Assembly: GCA_965227745.1 (NCBI GenBank)
Contig: OZ245769.1
Location: 2,356,001-2,420,000, forward strand
DNA from: GAS368 sp965227745
GTDB taxonomy: Bacteria > Verrucomicrobiota > Verrucomicrobiia > Opitutales > Opitutaceae
Direction of reading: 5' to 3'
DNA: 64,000 nt
How positions within the stretch are numbered: the first letter of the stretch is position 1; each line of letters starts with the position of its first letter. The translations under genes and the position numbers were made by a program. The notes beneath the pieces were generated by a model that had not been told where the DNA came from, ran no database searches, and was given only the letters and a program-made list of their open reading frames with translations. Positions 1 to 8,409 of the stretch are shown here, piece by piece.

Positions 1-113
1 CGGCGGAGATAATTCTTCAGCGAGGCATCGTGCGGCTGAACTTCCTCGCTGAACCATTGCGCACGCAAGGGATCGGGCGAAGCATTTTCAGAAGCAGATG
101 CCGGAGGGGTCAC
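1..113 (-). CDS. Probable ECF-type RNA polymerase sigma factor, N-terminal fragment
   Basis: Reading the minus strand from about 113 to the window edge gives an open frame containing DPLRAQWFSEEVQPHDASLK and then NYLRR. This is the usual opening of sigma-70 region 2 in ECF factors of Verrucomicrobiota and Planctomycetota (pattern WF.EEV.PHE..L..YL). The GTG at 111-113 is the best nearby start, since there is no in-frame ATG close by and the frame stays open further upstream without similarity. Regions 2.2 to 4 lie outside the window. The role, promoter recognition by core polymerase, is family knowledge. Only about 37 residues are visible, so the call is moderate. Confidence 0.45.
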   Translation of the reverse strand, partial: MTPPASASENASPDPLRAQWFSEEVQPHDASLKNYLR

Positions 114-476
114 GAACAATAAGGGGTTGGTGCGTGGGGTAAACGGGCGACCCAGCGAGATCAAGCTTCTCTTCAAAATCGAACCCGTTTGCAGCAGTGA
201 ACTCGCACGGCATTGCTCTCCCTGCGCAGAGTCGAAACGCTGTGCGCCGCTCGGTCAGAACTTTAGATTGAGGTATGCGCCGGATGAAACGCCCGTCGGC
301 TTCGAATCGCGCAGACGCGCGGGCACAGTTTTTCATCCGAGATAGCATGCTCGTGCGACGAAGATGGCATGGCGCGCGCACATCAGCAAAAGCCACCCGG
401 GAGCATCGGCGCTTGTACCGAGCGGGAGGTCTCGGAGGTTACGCGTGTGGCCTCAACGCTCCAGGCCTGAATTCTG
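114..476. other. Intergenic region, no gene recognised
   Basis: About 360 bases between the putative sigma factor start and the DUF2293 stop. Short frames on both strands (for example minus 396-88) show no family resemblance. The region should hold the promoter of the minus-strand sigma gene. I see no convincing -35/-10 pair or hairpin. Confidence 0.4.
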
Positions 477-1178
477 TTACCCGATGGTCCGGGTCGGCAG
501 CCACGGTTGCAGCGCGTGGTGCAAAGGACATTGCGCGAAGTCCACCGGCTGCCCCGAACGGTATTTTGCGAGCAACTGCACGGAACGCTGTGCGAGCAGG
601 CGGCGGACCTCGCGCCGACGGCCTTTTTCGCGCGGGATACTCATCGAGTCATAGCCCGTGGTTTGATGCCGCATCCACGCAATCGTCGCTGCCTCCGCTC
701 GCGCTTCGATCGGGATGCGTTCGGTGCGCGCGACGGTGCCGCTGCCGACGGGCGTGGCGTGCTCTGCAATCAAATTGGCCAGCGACTCTGCGACGAGGCG
801 ATGAGCGGGGTGAAAGTTCAGATAACCGAAAACCGCTTCCTTAAAGGCGACGGCATAGTCCTCTTGCGCATGGGCGCGTCGGCGTCGGCCCGCGTCCAAC
901 TTCTTTTGATAGGACGGGTCTTCTCGCTCAAGCGCGAGCGCGGCCCGCAGGGCGTCAATGCGGGCCGCCGGCGCCCAGATGCCGCGAGAGAATCGCTTGC
1001 GGCCTTTGACCTCGATGACCGTGAGGGTCGGACCGTCCTGCTTGATGCGGCGGCTGAGCGCTGCATCACCCGGTGGGAGCAGGGACCAGTCCGCAGGAAC
1101 TGTTTCGACCACTCCGTGTTCGTTCAACACTTGGCGGGGACGAGGACCGGGACGAACTTCGCGGGCGATAGGAGACAT
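477..1178 (-). CDS. DUF2293 domain protein
   Basis: 233 residues. The N-terminal part has ADWSLLPPGDAALSRRIKQ and KGRKRFSRGIWAP. The C-terminal part has the DUF2293 core HATPVGSGTVARTERIPIE followed by AAxIAWMRHQTTGYDSMxIPR, KGRRREVRRLLAQRS and LLxKYR. This matches the full-length family of bacterial DUF2293 proteins in order and size. Function is unknown. The many Arg/Lys and the conserved HQTT.YD.M..PR block suggest a nucleic-acid-binding or nuclease-like role, which is speculation. It is followed by the putative sigma gene and preceded by DUF5069, all on the same strand but with gaps too large to insist on an operon. Confidence 0.85.
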   Translation of the reverse strand: MSPIAREVRPGPRPRQVLNEHGVVETVPADWSLLPPGDAALSRRIKQDGPTLTVIEVKGRKRFSRGIWAPAARIDALRAALALEREDPSYQKKLDAGRRRRAHAQEDYAVAFKEAVFGYLNFHPAHRLVAESLANLIAEHATPVGSGTVARTERIPIEARAEAATIAWMRHQTTGYDSMSIPREKGRRREVRRLLAQRSVQLLAKYRSGQPVDFAQCPLHHALQPWLPTRTIG

Positions 1179-1229
1179 GCAGGGGAAAAGGCAATCAGGG
1201 AGCGAGCGGCCGATTGGAGGGCTCTCTCG

Positions 1230-1691
1230 TCAGCACTCGCCGTCGCAGAAATGCGGCGGACGCCCCTCGTCCAGATCAATAAAATCGAACATCGTTTTGA
1301 CGAGCCCCGGCTTCAATCCGATGTCCTTGAGTCGCATATCCACGCGCTGCTTTATCGGATCCCGCCATCCGAGTTTGCTCATAAAGCCGTTCCACATCTC
1401 GATTTCATCTTCGTCGGGTTTTCGTCCGTGCTCGAACGCCCATGTCAGCGCCGATTGGTCGTCAATCCCCTTCAGCACTTCGATCTCGAGCATAGCATAG
1501 TCGATGCGCAAGAACCGGCAGCAGCGCCCATCGAAACCATCAGACTTGCCTTTCGAATCGACCCACCCGGGCGGCAGCATGCCCGCACGATGAAGGCGCA
1601 TTTTGTCGAGCATCCGCCCAAAGTGAACCAGCCCGCCCACCTGCTCGTAAGGGCTGCGGAGTCCGGAGATGATGGTCGGGTTCGGATTCAT
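1230..1691 (-). CDS. DUF5069 domain protein
   Basis: 153 residues covering the whole DUF5069 family pattern: N-terminal SGLRSPYEQVGGLVHFGRML, then DKMRLHRAGMLPPGW and CCRFLRIDY, ending in a short C-terminal region (PPHFCDGEC). The family is common in Verrucomicrobiota and has no established function. The start at 1691 precedes the conserved SPYE block by 11 residues, as usual. A decayed second copy of the same gene lies at about 37260-37405 on the plus strand (see that entry). The 3' neighbour is the DUF2293 gene, 51 bases away. Confidence 0.85.
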   Translation of the reverse strand: MNPNPTIISGLRSPYEQVGGLVHFGRMLDKMRLHRAGMLPPGWVDSKGKSDGFDGRCCRFLRIDYAMLEIEVLKGIDDQSALTWAFEHGRKPDEDEIEMWNGFMSKLGWRDPIKQRVDMRLKDIGLKPGLVKTMFDFIDLDEGRPPHFCDGEC

Positions 1692-2118
1692 CGTGGCTCT
1701 TCAACGGCACACCGACACCGACGTCAAACCGCCAACGAACATAAGACTTACGTTCGCAGACGGCGAGTATGGCCGACACACCGATTCTTGGCCGCGGAGC
1801 GCTGAATAGGATCTTCGTCTTCTACTCGTACATCCGGATTTCCTGCCTTCAAAAAAGCGTACCGAAAACTCACCCACACGAGGGGGAAGAGGGTCGCGGC
1901 CTGTCGCCCTCGGGCGCGCATCACCGATTACCTGAATCGTTTTTGATGGGCGCGCTTACCTCTGCGTCCGGTCGCAACTCGCTGCGACCCGTTGCGGCCT
2001 CAGTTTGTGTGCTCACCATTTTAATGAATCGTGCGCCGCGACGATGCGGAAAAATGATCGGGCATCTTTGCGGTGTGGTAGTTGCTCGGCCTAGTTTGAC
2101 TAGCGGATCGGCGAATCC
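1692..2118. other. Intergenic region with one small palindrome
   Basis: 427 bases between the HupE/UreJ stop and the DUF5069 start. A hairpin GGTCGCA-actcgc-TGCGACC lies at 1970-1989 and may end the upstream transcript. The rest should contain the DUF5069 promoter. The frame open on the plus strand here has no recognisable protein pattern. Confidence 0.4.
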
Positions 2119-3321
2119 TCAGGCAAAGGTCCGCGTCACGATCCAAAAGACGCCGAGACCGACTAAGCCAGCCCCGAGGCTATCTACCACCCATGCCCGC
2201 GGCGGCGCGAAGCGCGTACGACGAATGAGCCACACGAGCCCGATCGCGACGGAGACAAGCGTAAGCTGACCCACCTCCACCCCAAGGTTGAAACCAAAGA
2301 GGAGTTCTACCATCCGGCCCGTCGGCAGGCGCATCTCGATCAGGTCGCCGGCAAAGGCGAAGCCATGGACCAGCCCGAACACGAGCGTGACCACGAGGCG
2401 AAGCCGCGCCCCATCGTGCAGCTCGCCGGACGCCAGCAGATAGCTCGCGCTAAAGATCCCGACCCCCAGCAACAGCAACGCGGGCACATGGCCCAGCCCG
2501 ATGAATTTTAGGGCGGCGAGGATCACTAAAAATGCCCCCACGCTCGTGGCCAGCACCCGCGACCGACCGGTCGCAACGGCGATGTTTTCCACGCCCACCA
2601 TCGCGATGGTCAGCGCGATGAGGACGTCGATGAATTCCGCATGGGGCCGGACTACGCCCGTGACGGCGAGGGCCAGCGTGAGGCTGTGACCGAGGGTAAA
2701 ACCGGTGACGACAAACGCGAGGTCGCGAAACGTCCGCGAAATCAGCAGCAAGCCGAGGAGGAACGCGATGTGGTCCGGGCCGGTGAGGATGTGCTCGATG
2801 CCGAGCCACATATAGACCCAGAAGCTCGCGCTTTGCAGGGTCCCCTCCCCTGCCCCGGTGAGCGTGAGTTCGCGCCGGTCGGCGGTGAAAAGCTGCTCGA
2901 TAAACTCGCCCTGCTCGGTGCGGATGCGCGCGAAGGTAACGTGCGAGGGCACGGTGTCGAAAAATACAGCCGCACGGAACGTGAGCGGCTGCGCTCCGCT
3001 CCGTTTGAAAACGAGTTCAAAACGTCGAAAGCCGGGCGAGGCGGCGATTGCCCGAAGGTCGACCGAAAGAGGCCGATCTTCGGCCATCACGACCAGATGC
3101 TGAATCAGGTAACGGCCGAGCTCATCATCGGAAAGCGCGCGCGGCTCAGGCGAGGCGAGGCGCAACGCTTCGGTTTCCGAAACCGAATAGGTCAAGCGCA
3201 CCGCCGAGGCGGTCACCTCGTAGCTGGCGTAGCTTTCGCTCTTGGTGTGGGCGCGGGCGAGGCCCGCTGCCACGAGGAGCGCGATCAACATTGCCAGCCG
3301 CCTCACAAACAACCGCTTCAC
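2119..3321 (-). CDS. HupE/UreJ-family membrane protein (first copy)
   Basis: 400 residues. A signal peptide (residues 1-24, ending LARAHTKS) is followed by an exported beta-rich domain to about residue 160 and then six or seven membrane helices. The membrane part has the family motifs HILTGPDHIAFLLG, FTLGHSLTLALA and GLVHGFAFAGDL, whose His/Asp residues resemble metal-binding sites of HupE-type nickel/cobalt permeases. This long form with an outside domain is the HupE_UreJ_2 type, whose substrate is not established. Its ATG overlaps the TGA of the preceding PPIase gene (ATGA at 3318-3321), so the two are translationally coupled. It is the last gene of the transcription unit starting at YceI. 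Confidence 0.85.
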   Translation of the reverse strand: MKRLFVRRLAMLIALLVAAGLARAHTKSESYASYEVTASAVRLTYSVSETEALRLASPEPRALSDDELGRYLIQHLVVMAEDRPLSVDLRAIAASPGFRRFELVFKRSGAQPLTFRAAVFFDTVPSHVTFARIRTEQGEFIEQLFTADRRELTLTGAGEGTLQSASFWVYMWLGIEHILTGPDHIAFLLGLLLISRTFRDLAFVVTGFTLGHSLTLALAVTGVVRPHAEFIDVLIALTIAMVGVENIAVATGRSRVLATSVGAFLVILAALKFIGLGHVPALLLLGVGIFSASYLLASGELHDGARLRLVVTLVFGLVHGFAFAGDLIEMRLPTGRMVELLFGFNLGVEVGQLTLVSVAIGLVWLIRRTRFAPPRAWVVDSLGAGLVGLGVFWIVTRTFA

Positions 3322-4250
3322 GGCGCGAGAATGATTTCGGCTTTGGCGCGTAGCGTCGCGACCAGTTCCTGCTCGGCTTTCGCCTGCGCCGCGCTGCGGA
3401 GATTGCGCTGCACTTTTTCCCGCACGGCCTCGAACGGGAAATAGCGCTTCGCCTCGCGCTGCTGCAGCCGCAAGAGATGAAAGCCATCGGGCTGACGAAC
3501 GGGCGCAGAGATTTCGCCCGGCCGGAGACGGGCAGCGACCGCAAACAATTCGGGGCCGAGCGTGCGCTCCGCGACGGGCTCAACGATTTCTTCGTCCGGG
3601 AAACGTCCACTGAGGCGGAGGCCGAACTTGGCCAGCACCGCAGAGGGATCAGACCCGTGATCGAGTCTACGCCATGCCTCATCTACGCGCCGAGCGATGG
3701 CTTCGGCGTCCGGTCCGGGCGGAACGATCACCTCACGTAAACGCAGCGTGCCGAAGATCACATAGTCCTCGCGGTGGCTGTCGTAGTAGGCGCGCAACTC
3801 GGCATCGGTCGTTGGGGTCGCGGCAATCTCGGTGGCACTCGTGAGATTGACGGCGTTGACAATCGCCTGGCGCACATCGGGGTCCGTTTTCGGCACGTCG
3901 ATCTCGAGCCCACGCTGCACCAGTAATTCCTCGCGGATCATGGCGTCGAGTACGGCCTGTCGCTCGGGTGCGGTCAGTTGCGCCTGCGGCTTGCCATATT
4001 CGTTTTCGGCTTGGAGATCGAAATCGCGCCGCAAAATCGCGCGACCATTCACGAGCGCGACCGCGTCCGTCGGCACAGTTTTCGCGCCGACGCCGGCGCT
4101 GAACAAACTGTAGCCCGCCAGCGCCAGCCCGATGAGGGCGCCCACGGCCAGTAGCACCAGCGAGCGGCGGCGGGCGGCAGTAGCCTGCACGGATGAAGCA
4201 GCGACTTGAGCCTCGACCAGGGCGGAAGTTTTCAAGCTCACAGGCGACAC
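3318..4250 (-). CDS. Membrane-anchored PpiC/SurA-type peptidylprolyl isomerase
   Basis: About 310 residues from the GTG at 4250, which sits 2 bases after the stop of the upstream gene and has AAGAAG upstream. The longer frame to 4412 would run through the upstream gene and is rejected. One N-terminal membrane helix (RRRSLVLLAVGALIGLALAG) is followed by a SurA-like chaperone segment (ALVNGRAILRRDFDLQAE) and a C-terminal parvulin-like domain (PELFAVAARLRPGEISAPVR, then DGFHLLRLQQREA). The role would be folding of exported proteins in the periplasm. PpiC-type proteins next to HupE/UreJ_2 genes suggest help in folding the exported domain of that partner, which is inference. Confidence 0.8.
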   Translation of the reverse strand: MSPVSLKTSALVEAQVAASSVQATAARRRSLVLLAVGALIGLALAGYSLFSAGVGAKTVPTDAVALVNGRAILRRDFDLQAENEYGKPQAQLTAPERQAVLDAMIREELLVQRGLEIDVPKTDPDVRQAIVNAVNLTSATEIAATPTTDAELRAYYDSHREDYVIFGTLRLREVIVPPGPDAEAIARRVDEAWRRLDHGSDPSAVLAKFGLRLSGRFPDEEIVEPVAERTLGPELFAVAARLRPGEISAPVRQPDGFHLLRLQQREAKRYFPFEAVREKVQRNLRSAAQAKAEQELVATLRAKAEIILAP

Positions 4251-4252
4251 TC

Positions 4253-5275
4253 TTACTTCTTGGCCGGCGCAGCCGCCGCGGGCGTATCGTAGAATTCCGG
4301 GGAAGGTGGCGTGGCAGGCAGCGCGCCGTAGCCGAAGCCGCGATTGCCATCGGGGCCGATGGGACCGGGCCCCGGGCCGATGTGCGCCGCGTCGATGTTG
4401 TTTTCGTTGCACGCGTATTCGGCGAGATCGCCGTCACCACCGCCGCCAAACATTCCGCCGCCGAGCGCCCACGTGCGACTGAAGGTGAACGGATGCTGGT
4501 AGTAAATGGGGTCGTCGATGGTGAGATCGAGATGGATATGATTCAGGTCGGGCCGGGACCAGCGCTCGACGACGTGGGTGGAGGCACTTTGCGGATTCCC
4601 GTTCTCATCGATCCAGAGTTTGCCGTCTTTGCTGTCCTTGAAGCCGACGATGTCGACCACGAGCGTGTCGCCCTCCCAGTGCGAAATCGCGTTGCCGAAG
4701 TATTTCGGGTCGGGGTCCTCGTCGTGCTTGAGATTCGGATCGATGGGCACGACCCGGTGCGTGTTGTAGACGTAGAGAAAGACCAGTTTCTTCGGGTGGT
4801 GAATCACCTGAAACGGCAGGCCGCTCGCGTCGTGGCGCGGGATGCCGCCGAGGATGCAGAGCGCCTCGGGGTCGATCGTCTTCGTGAGATTAAACTGGAG
4901 CGCGGCTTCGCCGGCGGGCGTGAACGGCAATTTGAAACCCGGGAGATCCTTGCCGATGTTGCCGCCCGGCTTGCCGGGCTCACGAATGCCGCTCCACAGG
5001 CCCGTGAAATCGGGACGCCCATCGGCATGGCGCGGGGTGGGACCGCCTGGGCCGAGCGGGGGTTGATTGCGGCGGCGACCGGTGCCACCGGCGGCAGGTG
5101 CCGGGGTCTCCGGCTTTTTGGTTTCGGCCGCGGCGGATGACGCGGACGCGGGTGAAGCGGGAGCAGTCGGTTTGGTGGAGGCTGCCGTTTGGGCGGCCCC
5201 CCTCGGGACTAAGGCGACGAGGGCCAGCAGCAAAGCTCCGAAGGGAGCGAACGGGAATCGAGAGGAAGAATTCAT
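4253..5275 (-). CDS. Secreted protein of the 'DGRPDFTGLW' type, function unknown
   Basis: 340 residues from ATG 5275. This start gives a clean signal peptide (MNSSSRFPFAP to RGAAQ), whereas the longer frame adds 19 unrelated residues. An Ala/Pro/Thr-rich linker precedes RHADGRPDFTGLW, then a beta-rich body (LVFLYVYNTHRVVPID, HWEGDTLVVDIVGF, STHVVERWSRPD) and a C-terminal NENNIDA motif. The pattern is that of a large uncharacterised family of exported proteins (DG.PDL.GVW ... EGDTLVVDT.GF ... ER....D) frequent in Acidobacteriota. No catalytic residues can be assigned. It belongs to the YceI-to-HupE unit. Confidence 0.7.
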   Translation of the reverse strand: MNSSSRFPFAPFGALLLALVALVPRGAAQTAASTKPTAPASPASASSAAAETKKPETPAPAAGGTGRRRNQPPLGPGGPTPRHADGRPDFTGLWSGIREPGKPGGNIGKDLPGFKLPFTPAGEAALQFNLTKTIDPEALCILGGIPRHDASGLPFQVIHHPKKLVFLYVYNTHRVVPIDPNLKHDEDPDPKYFGNAISHWEGDTLVVDIVGFKDSKDGKLWIDENGNPQSASTHVVERWSRPDLNHIHLDLTIDDPIYYQHPFTFSRTWALGGGMFGGGGDGDLAEYACNENNIDAAHIGPGPGPIGPDGNRGFGYGALPATPPSPEFYDTPAAAAPAKK

Positions 5276-5318
5276 GATGATAAAGATGACGGTGAAACGA
5301 GCGGTGAAGAATTTGGGT

Positions 5319-5801
5319 TCAAAGGAGGCCAATCGCGCGGCCGGCTAAGGCCACGCTGGCCCAGAGCAGGAGATTGGCGGTGCCGACACATTTCCAACGG
5401 AGCGCGACCGGAACGTCACCGGCGCGACGGAGGTGCCGGTGGAGCAGCACCGAAACAACGATGGCGGGCAGCAACAGTGAGAGCTTCACCCAAAAGACCG
5501 TATTGTCGTAATAGTACTGGGCATTGGCAGAGACGAGGAGGACGCCGGTGACGACCGTGAGGGCCACGCCAGCGACCACAAAGGGCCAGAGCTCCCGCGC
5601 GAATTGAGGCGCCGAGGGCCGATGCAGCACTACCTTCCAGAGCGAGAGCGTGACGATCAACGTGGAGCCACCGAGGAGCACGAGGCCGAGGAGATGCAGC
5701 ACGACAACCGTAGGCACCGTCAGCAGCGAACCGCGCATGAATTCGCCGACCGGCGTCTGCCCCAGCCACACAAAGACGCTGTGCACGCGGGATGCGCTCA
5801 T
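5319..5801 (-). CDS. DUF6644-like four-helix membrane protein (second of pair)
   Basis: 160 residues from ATG 5801, which overlaps the TGA of the upstream paralogue (ATGA at 5798-5801). The longer frame to 6080 lies inside that gene and is rejected. Four hydrophobic segments include TVPTVVVLHLLGLVLLGGS, LWPFVVAGVALTVVTGVLL and LSLLLPAIVVSVLLH. The first helix carries the VxHLLG-type His seen in DUF6644 and in cytochrome b-like membrane subunits. The function is unknown. Pairing with a paralogue and a DUF6152 gene is recurrent and suggests a small membrane complex. Confidence 0.7.
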   Translation of the reverse strand: MSASRVHSVFVWLGQTPVGEFMRGSLLTVPTVVVLHLLGLVLLGGSTLIVTLSLWKVVLHRPSAPQFARELWPFVVAGVALTVVTGVLLVSANAQYYYDNTVFWVKLSLLLPAIVVSVLLHRHLRRAGDVPVALRWKCVGTANLLLWASVALAGRAIGLL

Positions 5802-6298
5802 TTGGAATCGAAGTAAGGAATGAACCGCGACACGGCGACGAGGACGACCCAGCTCACCAGCGAAATCGACGCGACCACCCGTGCCCCGATGGGCGGAATC
5901 TCCGCGACGCCCCACTCTGCAATCCGCCGGGAAACCACGCGGCTGAACACGAGGGCATTGAGGCCCACCACGATCAGGAGGATGAACTTGGCGCGCAGAA
6001 AAGGGTTGGCGTACAGATTGCCGATCTGCGCGAGGAGCAGGAGGAGCCCACTGCCTGCGAGAATCCCGAATCCAGTCCACGTCACCTTGAGCAGGGCCTG
6101 CGTGAATGGGAGGACGGGCTCGGATCGAAATCGCCAGCCAAGCAACCGGAGGTCGACGACGAACACCGTCCCGACCAGCAGCACGAGGCCGAGCACATGC
6201 ACCACGAGTAGAATGGAGAAAAAATTCTCCGATTCACGAATCGAGGTAGACCACGCGGTCGCGTGCAGCCAGTGGCTGAATTCGGCGAGCGAAGACAT
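5798..6298 (-). CDS. DUF6644-like four-helix membrane protein (first of pair)
   Basis: 166 residues from ATG 6298, with family opening MSSLAEFSHWLHATAWSTSI then RESENFFSILLVVHVLGLVL. The N-terminal WLxxTxxSxxIRES motif and four hydrophobic helices are typical of DUF6644 proteins. Histidines within the first helices (VVHVLG) could bind heme or metal, but this is not shown. It overlaps the next gene by 4 bases and lies 22 bases after the DUF6152 gene, so co-translation is likely. Confidence 0.75.
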   Translation of the reverse strand: MSSLAEFSHWLHATAWSTSIRESENFFSILLVVHVLGLVLLVGTVFVVDLRLLGWRFRSEPVLPFTQALLKVTWTGFGILAGSGLLLLLAQIGNLYANPFLRAKFILLIVVGLNALVFSRVVSRRIAEWGVAEIPPIGARVVASISLVSWVVLVAVSRFIPYFDSK

Positions 6299-6320
6299 CC
6301 GGTTTGCTAGCAGGGCGGGC

Positions 6321-6827
6321 TCAGGGTTGTTTCGGCGCAGACGGCGCGGGCGGAGCCTCGCCGTCCCCGGGTCCGCTGCCCGGCCCGCCATCGCCCGCGG
6401 TGCCGCCATTGACGACCGTACCGTCGGGGAGCGTCACGCGCCGACCATCGATCAATTTGCCCCCGCTCTTCGCGAGGTAGCCATCGACGATGAGCGTGTC
6501 ACCGAGCTTGATGGTGCCCTTCTTGAAGCCGCGGCGGGAAAGCGCACCGGGACCGGCGGTCTCGATGGTCCACTCGACGAGTTCACCCTTGGAGTTCTTC
6601 ACGTTGAGGTAGAAATAGGAATGGGGGTTGGTCCATTCGATCTTGGTGAGCGCGCCGACGAGGCGGACGGGCTTGTTGATATCGTACTGCGCGGCAAACG
6701 AGTGATGCGCCTGCACGACGACGGCAGTGAGCGCGCCGGCCAGCACGACCAGCCCGACACGACCGAGGGCGCGGAGAGAAAACGACGCGAGTAGGCGTCG
6801 GAGTGATGAAGGGAGGGAGGAATGCAT
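6321..6827 (-). CDS. DUF6152 secreted protein
   Basis: 168 residues. The signal peptide ends near VVVQAHHSFAAQYD. The body carries the family sequence: KPVRLVGALTKIEWTNPHSY, VKNSKGELVEWTIETAGPG, LSRRGFKKGTIKLGDTLIVD and GYLAKSG, ending with LPDGTVV and a Gly/Pro-rich tail. DUF6152 proteins are periplasmic and look like single OB-fold-like domains. Ligands are not known, but the mature N-terminal HHS is a plausible copper- or nickel-binding motif (inference). It follows the di-heme peroxidase gene in the same orientation. Confidence 0.8.
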   Translation of the reverse strand: MHSSLPSSLRRLLASFSLRALGRVGLVVLAGALTAVVVQAHHSFAAQYDINKPVRLVGALTKIEWTNPHSYFYLNVKNSKGELVEWTIETAGPGALSRRGFKKGTIKLGDTLIVDGYLAKSGGKLIDGRRVTLPDGTVVNGGTAGDGGPGSGPGDGEAPPAPSAPKQP

Positions 6828-6881
6828 AAAAGAAAACAGGAAGGACGTAAGGCCTGGAACACGCGCGGATCGCGCGACGGC

Positions 6882-7844
6882 TCAATTGCTGCCCGCCGAT
6901 GTTTTAGCGGGAGCGAAGCGGTCGTCGGTGAGGGCCTCGAGGAAGGCGACGAGGTCGGAGATTTCGTCGCCCGAGAGGTTGGGCCGCAGGTCGAGGGCTT
7001 TGTCGCGATTAATGCTACCCTGCACGAAGCGGTCGGGTTCGTTGTAGTATTCGACGACTTCGCGCAGCGTCTTGAACATGCCGTTGTGCATGTAGGGCGC
7101 CGTGACGGCGACGTTGCGCAGCGAGGGAATCTTAAAGAGGCCGGTGTGCGCCGGATCTTTGGTAATCGCGGCGCGACCGGGATCGGCGAGGTCCTTGCCG
7201 TTGAAGAGGCCGATGTTTTTCAGCCGATCGGCGGTAAAATCTTCGCCGGAGTGGCAACTGCTGCAGTTGGCCTTGCCGATGAAGAGCAGGCGCCCCCGCG
7301 CCGCGGCGGGAGTCAGCGCGGAATCGTCGCCCGCGACGTAGCGGTCGTACGGCGTATTGGCCGTCTCCAGCGTGCGCTCGAACGCGGCGATGGCCTGAGC
7401 CAGCGTTTTCTCGGTAGCCGGGCCTTTGAAAAGCTTCGCGAACGCCTTGGCGTAGACTTCGTCGGCATTCAGGCGAGCGAGCGCCTCGACGAGCGGGAGA
7501 TCCATTTCTTTGGGATTGGCAATCGGTCCGAGCGCCTGCTCCTCGAGCGTGGAGGCGCGCCCGTCCCAAAAGAAGTCGAGACGCCCCGCGCCGTTCATCG
7601 CCGAAGGCGTATTGCGCGTGCCGGGCTGGCCGCGAACCCCGAGACTGAACGCGACATTGTCAGCGAAGGCGTGCTCGGGCTTGTGACAGGAGGCGCAGCT
7701 CACGGTGCGATCGCGCGAGAGAATGGGGTCGAAGAAAAGGCGCTCGCCGAGCGCGGCCTTGTCCACAGGTTCCTTCGACGGCGTGGCAAACGCGGGCGCG
7801 AGGAGCACGGTGATAAAAGCGACGGAAGAGAAAAAGGGCTTCAT
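6882..7844 (-). CDS. Di-heme cytochrome c peroxidase, CcpA/MauG family
   Basis: 320 residues with a signal peptide (cleavage near AFATPSKE). Two c-type heme sites are visible: C50-A-S-C53-H54 and C194-S-S-C197-H198, plus PYMHNG (Met252) as a likely distal ligand of the second heme. The surrounding GERLFFDPILSRDRTVSC and FKIPSLRNVAVTAPYMHNG blocks are diagnostic of the family. Members reduce H2O2 in the periplasm or, in MauG types, oxidise protein substrates. No MauG partner subunits are present. It lies in the YceI/TlpA/DsbD-alpha unit, consistent with envelope redox work. Confidence 0.92.
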   Translation of the reverse strand: MKPFFSSVAFITVLLAPAFATPSKEPVDKAALGERLFFDPILSRDRTVSCASCHKPEHAFADNVAFSLGVRGQPGTRNTPSAMNGAGRLDFFWDGRASTLEEQALGPIANPKEMDLPLVEALARLNADEVYAKAFAKLFKGPATEKTLAQAIAAFERTLETANTPYDRYVAGDDSALTPAAARGRLLFIGKANCSSCHSGEDFTADRLKNIGLFNGKDLADPGRAAITKDPAHTGLFKIPSLRNVAVTAPYMHNGMFKTLREVVEYYNEPDRFVQGSINRDKALDLRPNLSGDEISDLVAFLEALTDDRFAPAKTSAGSN

Positions 7845-7862
7845 GCGATGACGGGGCGAGGA

Positions 7863-8330
7863 TCAGCCACCAAATTTTTCATCGAACAACGTGCAGGTGC
7901 CGTCGCGCTCGTTGCAGAGTTGGCCCTTGATGCGACCGGTCACGACGGCGCCGGCCTTGAGCACCTTGATCTTCTGCCGAAATTCGGCGCGTTCCTCGAA
8001 GTAGCCGAATTCGGTGTCCCAGGTTTTGTCTTTCTTGCGCTTGGGATTCACCGAGGTGATTTCGCCGAGGGGCCGAAACGTATCCGTGGCGTCAAAGAGA
8101 AATTGCGTGGGCTGGGGCCCGATCTCGGCCTTGAAGTCCGACGAGTAAACGATCCAGTGCGGCGCGATGCGCGCGGTGATGATCACTTCGATCTCCTCGC
8201 CCACAGCGGCGGCCGGCTTGGAAAATGCGACGCTCCACTGCGTGGTCTTCGATTCCTGCGCCGCAGCGCCAGGGGCGAAAACAAGAAGACCGGCGACGAG
8301 AACGAGTACAGTGCGAGCGAGTGTTTTCAT
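7863..8330 (-). CDS. Free-standing DsbD-alpha-like domain protein
   Basis: 155 residues from ATG 8330 (signal peptide MKTLARTVLVLVAGLLVF to AAAQ). The body resembles the N-terminal immunoglobulin-like domain of DsbD: PHWIVYSSDF, FGYFEERAEF and a C-terminal C139-NERDGT-C146 pair that corresponds in place to the CxxxxxC redox pair of DsbD-alpha. The membrane and thioredoxin domains of full DsbD are absent, so electrons must come from another protein, possibly the TlpA-like protein encoded just upstream. A strong hairpin at 8360-8393 separates the two genes. Confidence 0.75.
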   Translation of the reverse strand: MKTLARTVLVLVAGLLVFAPGAAAQESKTTQWSVAFSKPAAAVGEEIEVIITARIAPHWIVYSSDFKAEIGPQPTQFLFDATDTFRPLGEITSVNPKRKKDKTWDTEFGYFEERAEFRQKIKVLKAGAVVTGRIKGQLCNERDGTCTLFDEKFGG

Positions 8331-8359
8331 AGTCAGAAACGAAGGAGGCAGAGGGCGAA

Positions 8360-8393
8360 ATACCGGCCGTCGGGTTGAGCCGACGGCCGGTAT
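8360..8393 (-). terminator. Strong hairpin between TlpA-like and DsbD-alpha genes
   Basis: A perfect 14-bp stem, ATACCGGCCGTCGG / CCGACGGCCGGTAT, with a 6-base loop lies between the TlpA stop and the next start. The downstream side in the direction of transcription is pyrimidine-rich (TTCGCCC) but not a T-run, so it may be a partial terminator or an mRNA-stabilising element that lowers expression of the distal genes. Confidence 0.6.
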
Positions 8394-8409
8394 GGGAGGC
8401 GACAAACTA

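Noticed and set aside
88..396. 102-codon minus-strand frame near the left edge
   Set aside because: No family resemblance. The more convincing reading there is the sigma factor start in another frame.
507..1805. Long plus-strand open frames (up to 432 codons) over the DUF2293 and DUF5069 genes
   Set aside because: They are antisense to genes with clear family patterns and have no protein-like composition. GC-rich codon bias on the minus strand keeps the opposite strand open.
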